This document shows, in pieces, positions 1-15,057 of a stretch of 64,000 nucleotides of DNA. The number at the start of each line of letters is the position of its first letter. Position 1 is the stretch's first letter. The notes below the pieces were generated by a model. It was not told the DNA's origin. It worked only from the letters and a program-made list of their open reading frames with translations, and did no database searches. The DNA lies in assembly GCA_015039465.1 (NCBI GenBank), contig MU130378.1, positions 1,120,570-1,184,569 of the forward strand, in the 5' to 3' direction. This DNA is from Phlegmacium glaucopus. Its lineage: Eukaryota > Basidiomycota > Agaricomycetes > Agaricales > Cortinariaceae. A program made the position numbers and the translations under genes.

Positions 1-3000
1 TCAAGCCGTCGAGAGTGAGCGCCATGAAGCAAGGACTCTACATTCCAGGTTCTCCGAACCTCTTAAACCTGCGGTCCTCAAAGCAGTTCAATGGCGTGCG
101 TCCCCCTTCAAGTTTTCTCTCTATAATTCTAGTTTCACCTTTTATTGTTACAGAGGTCATGGGTCGCCTTGATCACCTTGTAGAAGCAGTCTACGACCGC
201 TTCAAGGATCGTTATTTCGTGGGCGAGAGTATGTTGGCTTATTTCTCATCGTTCCCTGGCTGACTGTCCTTACGAAAATATTTAGAAATCGTCGTCGATA
301 TATCAGGAACCAAGTAAGTCATACCGTCATGGAAGTCTTCATACCTTACTTATGTGTGCCACTCAAAGGTACTATGCTCGGGTAGACAAGGTCTATCCTC
401 CAAAATATAGCTTCGACGTAAAAGCACGGGATGCTCACATGGATGCGTCATCCTCGTCATATCTTTCTCTTGAGGATGATCCACCTCATGTAATTGGAGG
501 CGATCTAAGAATTCCAACAAAAGAAGCCATCGCCAAAGATGACCCATCGCTGTATTTTTATTGGGTTCATGTTATTGAACTGGAAAAAGATAAAAGCCAT
601 GAGAAGGGGAAAAGTTCAGTAAAGCCCAACGATAAGGAGTCAAATCTAGTAGGCAGCTTGCTTGAGGTGCAATGCGGCATGATGAGGTAGGAGTCTACTT
701 TACTCTCCTGAAGCTCTTGAAGCCATGCAGACTTATATGGTGTCAATAGCCGCGATCGTCTATCATTCTCTAAATCTATACTCCGTCGATTTATACGTGA
801 TTGTGTCGATCGAGAAGCCGCCGTGGCATCCCCTTGGACTGTTAAGCTTTCAATAGCCCAACGCTACGGTGTTGATTCCGTTATGCCCGAAGAAACACGG
901 AAAGGCGTGGAGAATATCAAGAAAGGAGAAATAGACAAAAGGAAAAAAGCTTGGGAGGAAAAAGAAGGTCCTCCTACGAAGAAGCAGAAGAAAATGACTG
1001 CTGCTCAAGAGGAGCGAGGTAAGTGCAAAGTTCTATTGATCGACACTTATACCTAACCTGGTGTAAACCCACTGCAGCAGTCGAGAAACGGGAACGAGAA
1101 GCTCGCGAAAAAGCGGAGAGACAAAGGCTCGCTAAAGCAGAGGCTGAGCGTATTGCTACAGAAAAGAAGAAGAAGAAACCCGTCCGTTATCCTACTGAAG
1201 ATCTGGACGTCCGGATTGCGGACAAAGATAAAAAGGCTGGAATGAGAGTAACACGGCCTGTTGCCAACCGTGCCTGTATACCATTCAATGATACTCCAGG
1301 CGTCTTTGAGGTCTTCCTAATGGCTTGGAATTTCCTAGTTGTTTATGGGTACATCACTTTCTCTTCATAATTCCTATACTTTTACTAATCACCTTCTCTA
1401 GTCAACCCCTTCACTTGTCGACATTTTCTCTTGATGAGTTTGAACATGCCGTCCGCCATTCGGCTGCCGACCAGCCATGCCCCCTCCTCGCAGAGGTACA
1501 TTCCACTTTAATCTACAATCTTCGAACAGTTGGCTTTCAACGCCACAGTGCTCTTCTTTCTCTCCTCAAAAGAAAAGAGCAAATAATAGCATCAAGGCAA
1601 GAGGAACAGAAGATATTTGGCGTTTCTATTGATGATCTCATTGGTGCCATGGCTGATGTTGGCAACAACTGGGAACGAGTGCCACTGCGCCACACAGAAG
1701 GTCGTGAAGGCTGGGAGGATGCTCTTGTAGGATGCCTCAAAGATGTTGGTATTTATTACATCAGGTCTTGTGATTTATTCTAACTCTCTAGTCTAGCACG
1801 CCAATCTTCAAAATTTCCCAAGGCTTCAGGAAATTCTTATCAAACTATTATTTTCACCTGATCAGCCCTCTACTGAGGCTTCTACATCCAGTTCAAGGCC
1901 ACCCACACCAGACTCGCATACATTTACGTCTGTTGCTCACCCTAGAGACAGATATAACATTCTACCCCCTGAAGACCGTATTGCCATTGTGTCCTTCATG
2001 TGTAATCTGGCGGTCTCGTCGAAGGCCATCCACGTTCACATGGAATCCTGTGAAGAGCAGTTGACTGCGCTTAGAAAGGAGAAAATTGAAGTCAATCGTC
2101 AAAAGAAGCAATAGTGGGTGTCTTGCTTCTTGTATATCTAGTTCCCTGATTAATATTCTATCGCAGCCAAGAAGAGATGGCTTCCCTCCTCGAAGAGACC
2201 AAAGACGAAAATTTATCAGTCAGCAACAGCATTGGGGAAGATATCGTAATGCAGGACTGCAGTGAACTCTCGGACGCATCCGAAATAGGCTCAGAGTCCA
2301 CGTCTGCTGTGGGCAAGAAGAGTGCGCGTCAGAAGGACTTGCGTATCAAAACACAAACAATCGCTCATTCCAAAGAAAGAGAGGCAGCCAGAGTAAAACA
2401 AGCAGCCCAGAAACAAGCTATGGCAGAACATCGTCGCGTGGATGAAGAAGTGAACAAAATAGAACGTCGTTTGGAGGGTATCGAACGGGACTTTAGAAAA
2501 CTGCTTGGTGGAGTGCGCGTCAAACCTCTAGGCCGTGATCGTTTTTTCAACCGTATCTGGTGGTTTGATGGGATGGGTTCCGCATCGTTGGTTGGAAGTG
2601 GAGGAACCGCATTGTATGGTTCTGGAAGATTGTTCATCCAAGGCCCTAGCGAGTTCGATCTGGATCTTCTACAAAAGAGAAAGATTGAAGAAAATGAAGA
2701 TATTGAATCACGAAAATTAGAAGAGGAAGGTGAAGATGGAATTCTTGGACCCAATGAATGGGCGGTTTACAATGATTTAGAGGAGGTTCGTTTACAAAGC
2801 CTTCCTTGTTCGCTGACAGGAAACCTAAGCATCACACATTCTCTAGCTTGAAGCATTTGTTGCATGGCTAAATCCCAAAGGACATCGAGAACTCGCTTTG
2901 AAAACAGCTCTTACCAAATGGTGGGTACACATTACTGCGGGCATGCGCAGGCGTATAGCAGTAAGTGAACCTTTCTGGTGCCTTGCCACCGCCCTGATTC

Positions 3001-3141
3001 AATGAAAACCCGAAGGACATCACCGCGAGCGCCAAGATTCCTGATGCACGACGTAGCGCTCGAAAGAATGCAAGTGGATATGATCTTTCAAGAGACCCAT
3101 ACATGCTATGGACAAATCGCAGAGCAGCTAATTCTTCCTGA
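1..3141 (+). CDS. ITC1: Itc1/Acf1-type ISWI complex subunit, 5' end missing
   Basis: This is the large non-catalytic subunit of an ISWI chromatin-remodelling complex (yeast Isw2-Itc1, animal ACF1), which positions nucleosomes in the nucleus. The coding frame already runs at base 2, so the gene starts upstream. I join 11 exons: 1-95, 154-228, 286-313, 369-686, 750-1018, 1078-1348, 1402-1744, 1797-2113, 2167-2785, 2847-2960 and 3016-3141. In order they show the end of the WAC domain (GRLDHLVEAVYDRFKDRY, then VDKVYPPKYSFDV), a Lys/Glu-rich coiled stretch, a DDT domain (FNDTPGVFEVFLMAWNFL to about 2110), and a WHIM-type segment (VKPLGRDRFFNRIWWFDGM). The C-terminus is basic and ends in a PYMLW motif. 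A short DDT exon (MAWNFLVVYG to QPLHLSTF) is needed to keep frame. Two introns appear to end in AAG. It converges on the eIF3k gene. Confidence 0.9.
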
Positions 3142-3396
3142 AGAAATTAGGTAGTCAATGTAATTATCATAAGAACCACGTCTAGACTGCGGCACTTTTG
3201 TCCGCATATACTCCAATACGTATACTACAAATCCACCTTACACAACGGTGGATTGATCCCTACGGATGTGCCCTTATGTGTATTACTATTCGTCAATGGA
3301 ATATTTTGTGTCGGACAAGTACTTTCAATTAGGAAAAGAAACAAGAACGATATATGATCATTGTCTGAGCGTTTGGTGGTAAAAGCCGGAAGACAA

Positions 3397-4337
3397 TTAT
3401 ATTTTTGTGACGGAATGTGCAATAACCTTCACGAGCTCTACAACTAGAGTTTAAGCAAGTCTCAAAGTGTGGAATGGCAGACATACGAGGGAGCTGTATG
3501 GACTCTTGTACAATGGTAGCTTCAATCTGGTTGTCCGGGTTAGGCGGTATCGCAACAACAGACGTCGATGAGTCAATCGTCCAACCCAACTTTTGAATGT
3601 AGGCATTGAGTTGAGATCCTACGATAGATTATTGGCATGATATATCATCGATGAACAAAAATTCCATGCGCACCAGTCAGGTCTAGATACGATCCCAATC
3701 GTTCCGAGCTTATTCTGGTGAAGGTAGCCCTGACAGCGCGGATGGCAACTGCTCGAACGGCATCCTCAAATCCTACAATTTCAATGGTGTAATTGTCACG
3801 AAGATGTTCCAGTGTATCTGATCTGTAGAGTTCCCAGAAAGCAGGGAAACGACAACGGTAGAGCAGGTTGTATAAAGCTTTTAGGGTTGGCAGGATGGTA
3901 GGAAGGGGGTCTGGTTCATCCAACGTAGCGTTGATGGGCCGTTCATCGAGGAGAGACACACATAAATTGAAGTCAGGGAGAGGAGACGATGTGAGGGCTT
4001 TTAAAAGAATATTAATGGTCACATCTGGATTGTAAAGATCTGGGTTGAACTGATATCTGTAAAAATTATCATAATTGTAAGTCTAGAAAGATAAACAAAA
4101 CATAAATGCATACAATTTTAGAACGGCCAAGTTGGCTAGACAATCGTATTCTTCACTTCTGATTTGGTGGTAAAGGTAATCTTCAAGAATTCCAATATTT
4201 GAAGGATTGTACCGGTCTGTCAAAATTTGATAATTAAAGACGACGGTAACAACATTGGGTTAAAACTAACCAACGCCGGATACTAGATCTTCAATGACTT
4301 CTGAGCGCGTGGACGGTACCAACCATTCACTGGTCAT
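3397..4337 (-). CDS. EIF3K: Translation initiation factor eIF3 subunit K
   Basis: A small PCI/winged-helix subunit of the eIF3 complex, acting in the cytoplasm in 40S recruitment. Five exons (4337-4271, 4216-4114, 4056-3674, 3618-3487 and 3443-3397) join to exactly 244 codons, 243 residues, the usual length for the family. Diagnostic stretches are the N-terminal NPSNIGILEDYLYHQI, the central LLYRCRFPAFWELYRS and the C-terminal ESIQLPLVELVKVIAHSV. The longer reading through the third exon (ending FVHR) and the readings past 3480 are intron read-through. The first ATG lies 67 bp from the ATG of the divergent WD40 gene, so the two share one promoter. Confidence 0.93.
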
Positions 4338-4404
4338 TGTGTGGTATGGGAGGCAGAGCTCAGCAAAACTTTGAAAGGGCCAAACTTTTTCCAGACCACG
4401 TGCC
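4338..4404. promoter_or_regulatory. Shared eIF3k / SWD3 bidirectional promoter
   Basis: Only 67 bp separate the start codons of the divergent eIF3k and WD40 genes. A CACGTG palindrome (E-box, a bHLH target) lies at 4397-4402, two bases before the WD40 ATG. It may equally be chance or part of the 5' untranslated region. Confidence 0.5.
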
Positions 4405-7284
<2,880 letters not shown>

Positions 7285-7380
7285 GCGAGGTCCTTGCTGT
7301 ATTTTTCTTTGTATTTGATCTGGATCCAGCCACATTTTGTCAAGTCTGAACGTATACATACACAATACGAGTTATCCCAT

Positions 7381-8443
7381 TTATTGAACACCTGCATCTA
7401 CATCTGAGTCACTTTTCTTTCTACGTTTCCGTTTCTCCTCGATTGGACTATCATCATCACGTATCCGTACTTCGTCAACTGAGGGCTCCATGTCGTGGTC
7501 AACCACTTGTTCCAACTTTCTCTTCGAACCCGCCGATAATTTCTCCCCTAAGGCTGATGCCAATTCCTTTGTCCCACCTCGATGACTGGGTTGTGGATGG
7601 TCCTTGGGTTTCTTCTTTTTCATGCTGAGTGGATTTGGTCCTTTGGGCCCTTTCTTTTTCCGCAGTGGTTGAGTGGATGTCGACGGACCGACCGATTTTA
7701 ATTCAGGCAATGTTGCATGAAGAGTTCGTTCCTCGTTCTCAGATAAAATGTAAGGATAGGTAGAAATTAATGATAATTCATGCTTACCTCTCGTTTCGTA
7801 TTGAGGGTTGTGTCACTTGGAGGTTCGAGGACCATGACTGAACGATTGATATGGACAATAGGTGCAGCAGGTATGCTGCGAAGTTTTACGCGAAGTGGAT
7901 GTGACTGGGTAGCTACTACATATCGATGCTTATTGTTGGTGCCTGGGGCGCATTCAGTGAGATGTACCAAGGAAATATACAAGTGAAGAAAGAATACCAA
8001 TAATGCCCGTCAAACATTCATCTCCTGGTATAGCTTCTCGATGATTACATTTTCTGCGTTCAAATAATTTCGCCAAATCAACGGCTGGCTGCTGCTCTGG
8101 GCCTTGTAGATATAGTTCGTGAATGCAGCATTGTGTGATCACTGAGGAAGGACTTTGCCGTTTGAGCAATCAAGTTCTTGCCAGAGAAATGAAAGCTGAT
8201 GTGAGACCCACTTAGTTTGACCTCTCCTTGAAGGACAGAATAGAGCTGTTTGTGTAAATCAAGCTTTTGTGCAACGGCCGATTTGCATATTTCTGAATCA
8301 ACTGGATGGTATGTGAGTAACTGGGTCGGCTTGGCGGGATATGAGACCACTAAACCTAGAACTTGATAGGGTTGCCTGAATCCGAAGGATATGGAATACA
8401 GATTCATGAGTTTCCGATAGGCTTTTGCTCGTTTCTGGCGCAT
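7381..8443 (-). CDS. UTP23: rRNA-processing protein Utp23 (PIN-like domain)
   Basis: A nucleolar factor of the small-subunit processome needed for early 18S pre-rRNA cleavage and snR30 release. Five exons (8443-8356, 8301-8212, 8141-7998, 7942-7788, 7737-7381) give exactly 278 codons. The start MRQKRAKAYRKLM is the family signature, followed by SISFGFRQPYQVLVD. The PIN-like fold continues through ICKSAVAQKL, LMITQCCIHELYLQG and HRYVVATQSHPLR. Cys/His residues of the known zinc site are present (TQCC, then CNHRE and CL). The tail is basic and Lys-rich, as expected for a nucleolar protein. The last intron seems to end in GAG, which makes that junction less certain. The gene is divergent from EMC7 with 113 bp between start codons. 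Confidence 0.93.
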
Positions 8444-8556
8444 GGTTGAGCTGTTAATCACACTTGGCAAATTTCAAAATGGCAGAGAGATATGCTTGTC
8501 CCTGTTTGGTCAAAAAAGCATTCCATCATTGCCAGTCGACAGCAGTGCTCAACAAC

Positions 8557-9570
8557 ATGGCACGTACTCTCATTCTCGTCCAATTGCTGTCATGGTATTT
8601 ATTCAACATTTGAGTAATTTCTTATTAATTCACCCATCACTGCAGCGTTGCACTGGCTTTTGCGCTGGACATTACGGGCAAAGTATCTTGGAGTGATATA
8701 TGTCCTGGTTGGTTTCTTCCCTAGAATTAAATCTCCTTCCTTGAATTGACGATTACTGTAAAGATGCGGCAAGCTTAGGCCATGCTAAGGTTTCTTTGGA
8801 CGATGGTGTTTTCAGCAGTGGTGTCACCCATGATGGGAAATTTATTATGTATGTTCAGCCTTTTGGCATTTCTCTTAACAGATTCTGAAATGCATGTGCC
8901 AATAAAGACCAGATGTTCTCGACGGGACTTACATTCTATCTCTAATCTCCCATGATTACTCCTTCGACCAAGTAAATTTCTATTGAATGATAGGCATCCA
9001 ACCCTTGGCTCACATCTCTCTCCAGTTGCGATTAGATGTCAAGAATTCCACTACGGAAGTACGGCCTTATGTTCCAGGGACTCCGTTAAACCCGCCCTCT
9101 CCTATTCTTCTAGCATATCCTATCGTACTGACACCACGAGAGAAATCGGCTTATTTTGTGCTTCCTGAAACTTTCAACCTTGTGGCCATGATGTCGAATC
9201 CGATGATGCTACTCATGGTTTTCGGTGGTGGTATGATGTTAGCAATGCCATATCTTATGGTGAGTTCTATGTTCCCTTTTCGAACCGTTGACCGTTTACT
9301 CAAGGCAATCCACATAGAAAAATCTAGATCCAGAGGCACTGGCGGAGTTCAAGGAACAACAAGGAAAGATCAATGGTGCTTTGCAAAGTGGGGACTTGAA
9401 GACTGGGTATGAATTACGATTTTGTTTGAGATAACTCGATTTGATTTCTATTTTCTAGGCTGTCTGCATTGGTTAATGCAACGGAGGATAATAGTCCGAC
9501 CGTGCCGAGTAATAAGGGTGGCGGTGGTGGCAGCTCCAAGCCTCGGACGAATAGAAAAGCAAAGCGATAG
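8557..9570 (+). CDS. EMC7: ER membrane protein complex subunit 7
   Basis: A subunit of the EMC insertase, which places tail-anchored and multipass proteins into the ER membrane. Seven exons add up to exactly 228 codons (227 residues). The N-terminus MARTLILVQLL...VALAFA reads as a signal peptide and is followed by a beta-sandwich domain (LDITGKVSWSDICPD, then DGTYILSLISHDY). The family hallmark comes next: FNLVAMMSNPMMLLMVFGGG with one transmembrane helix, then MKNLDPEALAEFKEQQ. The C-terminal tail is Gly/Ser/Lys-rich and cytosolic. Introns ending at 8763 and 8907 appear to use AAG acceptors; no other acceptor keeps the frame at these sites. Confidence 0.93.
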
Positions 9571-9644
9571 ATGTAACATTATAATGTTGGCGGGAAGCAC
9601 CCTCAAAGTTATATAACTTATGGATTTCATCCTCAGATATTAAT

Positions 9645-10232
9645 TCAAGCAGGCATCGAGTCCGAGTTTGTAGTATGTGCCTGAGATTGGCCCATGGTGC
9701 CATACTGCATAGCTTGACGTAAGATGCTATTTCTGTTGCGGAAAGCATGAGACTCCCAAAATACGTTAGAATTGAAACGCGATGAACCGACCGATGTTTG
9801 AATTGGGCGAGAGTTTCTTGGGCAGGCTTACGGTCACCATAGGATGCATTCATGACGCTGTGGCTTACTGGTCAACGGTGAAAAAAAGGATAGGGCCGTT
9901 AGTACATACGGATCGTTGGCGGTTGTTTCAATAATGAACATTGCACTGTTCCTTGTACCGGTCTCGTCCGCAACTGCGGCACCAGGAGCCTCTTCAATCC
10001 TGAGACCAGTAACAACTAAGTCTTTAGATACGCTTTGGACAGTTGGTGTTTCAGGTGACTTTGGATCATAGTGTAAGACGAGCACATGGTCATCTGAATG
10101 ATTGGGTAGAAGAGACAAGGGTGAATCATCCGTATAATGATATTGGATTGAAGGATGCCCCAAAGTATTTGGCGGATTGGATGAAGATGAATGAGCTAAG
10201 AGGATATAAAATGGAGGACTGGCTTGAGCCAT
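9645..10232 (-). CDS. Small protein of unknown function
   Basis: Three exons (10232-9910, 9863-9792, 9732-9645) join to exactly 161 codons, 160 residues. I do not assign a function. The N-terminus MAQASPPFYILLAHSS leads into a region rich in Ser, Pro and Asp, then a hydrophilic C-terminal part with ETLAQFKHRNSILRQAMQYG that looks helical. No transmembrane helix, signal peptide or known catalytic motif is visible. The second exon starts after an AAG acceptor; a CAG acceptor six bases earlier leads to an early stop. A longer unspliced frame that reaches 9473 would overlap the end of EMC7, so I prefer the spliced end. The gene diverges from the CAP-protein gene. Confidence 0.6.
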
Positions 10233-10385
10233 GTCACGGTTATGTTATTTGTTTCAATGTTTGTAACATTTAGATAACCCTGTCAAGATTATTTTAATCA
10301 GCGTTATAAGACAACTATCTCGTAGCAACCAAAATGCACTCTCAACCTTCCTCTCGCTCTTTTACACCACATTCCTTTGCTTTCA

Positions 10386-11380
10386 ATGCCTCAGCTTCAC
10401 TTCTGTATCCTTTTTTCTCTCTTATTTACCGTATTTGCTAGCAGCAGCCCCATTTGTTCCAGGCGCAATCGCTGTAGCGCCAGCGTCTGCGTGTCGACGA
10501 ATAGAACATCGTACGTTCAACAATTCTATCATTATTGGATCTTTCCAACCTGATATTTCCTGGCCGATTAACAGCACGGCTTTGCCTACGGCGATAGGCT
10601 CACCATCTACTCAAAAAATTATTACGTCATTGACAAGACCCACCCAAGCTATCACGACTCCCGTAAGCTCCTCTGCGGCGAAAGCTACGCCTAGTTCAGC
10701 GGCTGGCGGCACCTCGAGCGCTGACATCCAAGCATATCTCACTGCACACAACTCTGTCAGGGCACAACATGGCGCGGTGCCTCTCACATGGAGCGATACC
10801 ATGGCAAGCAAAGCGCAACAATGGGCCAATGGTTGCGTATTTCAGCATTCAGGAGGTACACTTGGACCATATGGAGGTTTGTCTTGAACAGAGCTGGATC
10901 TTCAATAGCCCTTCACTTACGCCTAATCGTCATGTAGAAAATATAGCGGCAGGAACTGGTTCCGATTATGATATTGCGGCTGCTATCAAATCCTGGACTG
11001 ATGAAGTTTGTGCGTAACTTTAAAATAATAATAATAACAATTTAGGACGCAATACTGAGACTATCGTCATGGTATAGCGCAGTATAATCCTAACAACCCA
11101 GATCCATCTCACTTCACTCAGGTCGTCTGGAAGGCCACGACTCAACTTGGCTGTGCTGTTCAGACCTGCAATGGAATCTTCCCTGCCATGTTCGGGGTGC
11201 GCAAATTTTTTCCTTAATCAATTTTGTCTTTTTCTAACTTACTGTAGCCGGCTAAATATTTTGTCTGTGAATATTTTGTACAAGGGAATGTCATCGGCTC
11301 CTTCAGGTTTGCGTCCCGCACTCCTAGAAATAATTTTGGAAGTACTCAATTCGTCTAACAGCCAGAATGTCCAGGCCTAG
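10386..11380 (+). CDS. Secreted CAP/SCP (Pry-like, PR-1) protein; N-terminus uncertain
   Basis: CAP-superfamily proteins such as yeast Pry1 are secreted and bind sterols or fatty acids. The CAP domain is clear: YLTAHNSVRAQHG, NGCVFQHSGG, GENIAAGTGSDYD, the HFTQVVWKAT signature and LGCAVQTC, ending YFVCEYFVQGNVIGSFSQNVQA. A Ser/Thr/Ala-rich linker precedes it. Supported introns are 10877-10937, 11010-11077, one starting after the MFG codons near 11199, and 11307-11361. The start is unresolved: ATG 10386 opens a good signal peptide (MPQLHFCILFSLLF), but its frame must shift into the linker frame. An intron 10493-10574 would do this. The longer open frame from about 10435 has no ATG. Confidence 0.85.
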
Positions 11381-12326
11381 TTCCTTGGACCACTCAAATT
11401 GTTTTTCTTCCCCTTTAACTTTTGTTTTCTTACATGCTTTGAAGCAGCGCATCTGCGATGTTTTTTTCTTCTTGTTTTACCGCGGTCCGCCGTCGAACGT
11501 CGGTTAATTTCGTGTTTTTTCATTACTTTTTGGGTTTCTATCTGTTGTTAGGGAAATTTTTAGGGTGCCAGTCGCCTAAAGACCGCTACCTTCGTACAAG
11601 GCGCCAAATCGGCTGGAATTTTTTTTTTCATCATGCTTTTGGTACATCGTAGTGTACCTTTGCTAAAAACTTCATTCAATTAATTCATTAAATTCAGCCA
11701 GAATTCTGACACAACGAAATCTGCCCGTTCAGGCAGCCCATGTATTCAATCTCGCAATCTTAGTTCAAGTTGGCCCAGGTTGTTGGCAATGCCAATGCCG
11801 AAAGTGTTGAGATAAAGAGGAGTCGGTTGCATCAGTAAAACACAAGTATATATTTCCATGTTTTCGCATGTTTCCAGGGTTTTTTAGATTTTATAGAACC
11901 AGGAAACCAGGAAACCTAGCAAGTTATACTTAGTCATGGCGGGCGCCGCTCATTATTAGAGTAGTTATGTAATATAAGTTTCTCATGCTTCTGTAGGTTG
12001 TTTAGGTTGTGGGCGCTATGTCGCCAATCATGTTTCCTAGGGTTTTCGGCATGTTTCCTGTGTTTTTTTTTGTTGTGGCAACACACTATGGTTTTACAGA
12101 TGGCCTCTGTGGTCACCGTCATGGTATAGATTAAATTAAGATTGTACAGTGAACCCTGTGCCAACCCAAAATTAAATATGTAACTCGGTCAGTTTTGGTG
12201 CGATCGCTTATCCTTCAACGAATTTAAATTTGTAGCGAAAGGAAGCGATTGTAAGAATTTATGTACGTCATGCGTTGTTTGTGAACAGGAAACAAGAGCA
12301 AACAATGTTCAAACGGTTTCAATGAC
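11381..12326. other. Gene-free, A/T-rich stretch with GTTTCC motifs
   Basis: No open frame here has coding character. The first half holds long T runs (3' region of the CAP gene). Between 11868 and 12060 the motif CATGTTTCC and its reverse complement recur. Nothing resembles a tRNA, a transposase or LTR coding sequence. Confidence 0.5.
11868..12058. repeat. Cluster of GTTTCC / GGAAAC motifs
   Basis: GTTTCC occurs at 11870, 12032 and 12053 and its complement GGAAAC at 11902 and 11910, with one more at 12288. Two copies extend to a longer direct match, CATGTTTCC followed by (T)AGGGTTTT, at 11868 and 12030. This could be a worn mobile-element remnant or a regulatory array. Confidence 0.45.
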
Positions 12327-13387
12327 ATGCTCTCACCTCGAGTGCTGAGGACAGTGTCTGAATCCGCCTATGCTTTCCTCGTTCTCATCACAGTAGTTGC
12401 TACAGGGTTGTCTTGTTCAGCTATCCTCTCGCAGGCTGTTCGGACTTCCCCTACCAGGTCATGGACAAAGAACATCAATGCGCTGGTGATTGGCGCATCG
12501 TACATCATTATAGTCAGTTGCTCTCGGGTCTTCGCTTTCAACCATTAAATTCACGTCGGAACAAGTTGGCGGTATCTGTTATGTTCTGTATCAAGCGTCG
12601 AGTCGCTATTCGAATAAAACTGCAGAGCATCTCAAAAACGTATAAAACCATCGGGCGTGACGATCTTCCTGGCGTTCGCAACTTAGTTCCTTTTCCCTGT
12701 CAAGTTATGAAATCTAAACACCGTTTTCGTTTTCGTTTTCTTTTTGTCTAGTCCGTGCATAGATATATTACTCAGGAGTATATTCGGGCTTGTCTCGTCT
12801 CATATGAGTCCCTACCGAAGAATGTGTTTCATGAGGGTTGGGGTAGGCCAGGTACGTACACATAATATTAGCTTTCATCCGACAATACTGAGCGGTATGT
12901 CTTGAGCAGGGACTAAATACAATGGCATCCGATTTCGATGTGCACTCCTTGATACAATTCCTTACATCGGTATGTCGTTAGCAAGGGTGGTCATATGAAT
13001 GTAATTTAACCAAGTCACAAAATACCCATCCTTGCATTTCAGATAAGCTGGCACACATTGTTATACCCCTTCATCCGAGATTAAAACCACATGCCCGCAT
13101 GTTACACCATTTTCGATTTTTAAATCCGCTGCTACCGATAGATGAAGATGGAATGTCGCCCCTTCACTATTATGACTCTGCCATCCAACTTGCGCGTAAT
13201 TCGGCCAGAGCACTCTCGGAAGAGGAATTTGAAACCGGTATGAATGCAGCGCAACAGATTGAAAAGTGGCGAGTATGCGTCTTCCTTCTCGAGGTGCTTT
13301 GCTGATCATCCCCCCTCTAGCTTGAATGAATGTCGTCTGGAAATGTTGGAATCTGACTCAATTGATACACCTCTAGAGAAAGACTAG
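12327..13387 (+). CDS. DLT1: Dlt1-like membrane protein (defect at low temperature)
   Basis: Two N-terminal transmembrane helices (FLVLITVVATGLSCSAIL and ALVIGASYIIILAVSVMFCI) are followed by a basic segment (IKRRVAIRIKLQSI) and a soluble domain with SVHRYITQEYIRACLVSYE and YNGIRFRCALLDTIPYIDKL. This layout matches the fungal Dlt1 family, named for a yeast cold-sensitive phenotype; its biochemical role is not known. The first intron (12513-12565) ends in AAG and is required to join the second helix in frame. The last intron uses donor GTGGCG at 13266 and exits at 13320, giving the C-terminus LNECRLEMLESDSIDTPLEK. The family call rests on overall architecture. Confidence 0.7.
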
Positions 13388-13626
13388 TGACGTCAATGCA
13401 TATGCACTGCTTAGAAAGCGAATGTCATGTAAATATAACTTCTCTAATCATTTTTGATGGAGAAAGATGTGGATGTTGATTGTATGCCCAACAGATCGAT
13501 TCCACATGTATTAGCATACTTAGGTATTGTTGGTATCGTCAACATTCACACAGGTGTTGTTCATTTCATTGTAACTATGCTGAACTAGCCGTCTATATCC
13601 ATTCTAATTATCCCTGGGTGAGGTAT

Positions 13627-14930
<1,304 letters not shown>

Positions 14931-15057
14931 TTGGTTGGAGTGTAAGAGAGAGCACGTGCTCGCTCGTTCCACTTCTTCTTCTTCACGCTGGTCGTGGGCC
15001 GTGATGCACCCGTTGCCGCAGTCACCAGCCACCAGTGGGATGCCCAGGCGACGAGGC
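14931..15057. promoter_or_regulatory. CBR1 / phosphatase bidirectional promoter with E-box
   Basis: The 127 bp between the two chosen start codons contain the palindrome AGCACGTGCT (14951-14960) with a CACGTG core. In-frame ATGs for the phosphatase also occur at 14920, 15004 and 15040, so the true transcription and translation starts are not settled. Confidence 0.45.

Noticed and set aside
7738..7787. GAG 3' splice sites in UTP23 and the TTC1-like gene as a third acceptor class
   Set aside because: Only two cases, each with some alternative within a few bases, so the evidence is too thin for a separate claim.
9473..9853. Unspliced open frame past 9645 overlapping EMC7 on the other strand
   Set aside because: A consensus intron (9791-9733) changes the frame to a protein of exactly 161 codons that stops before the EMC7 3' end.
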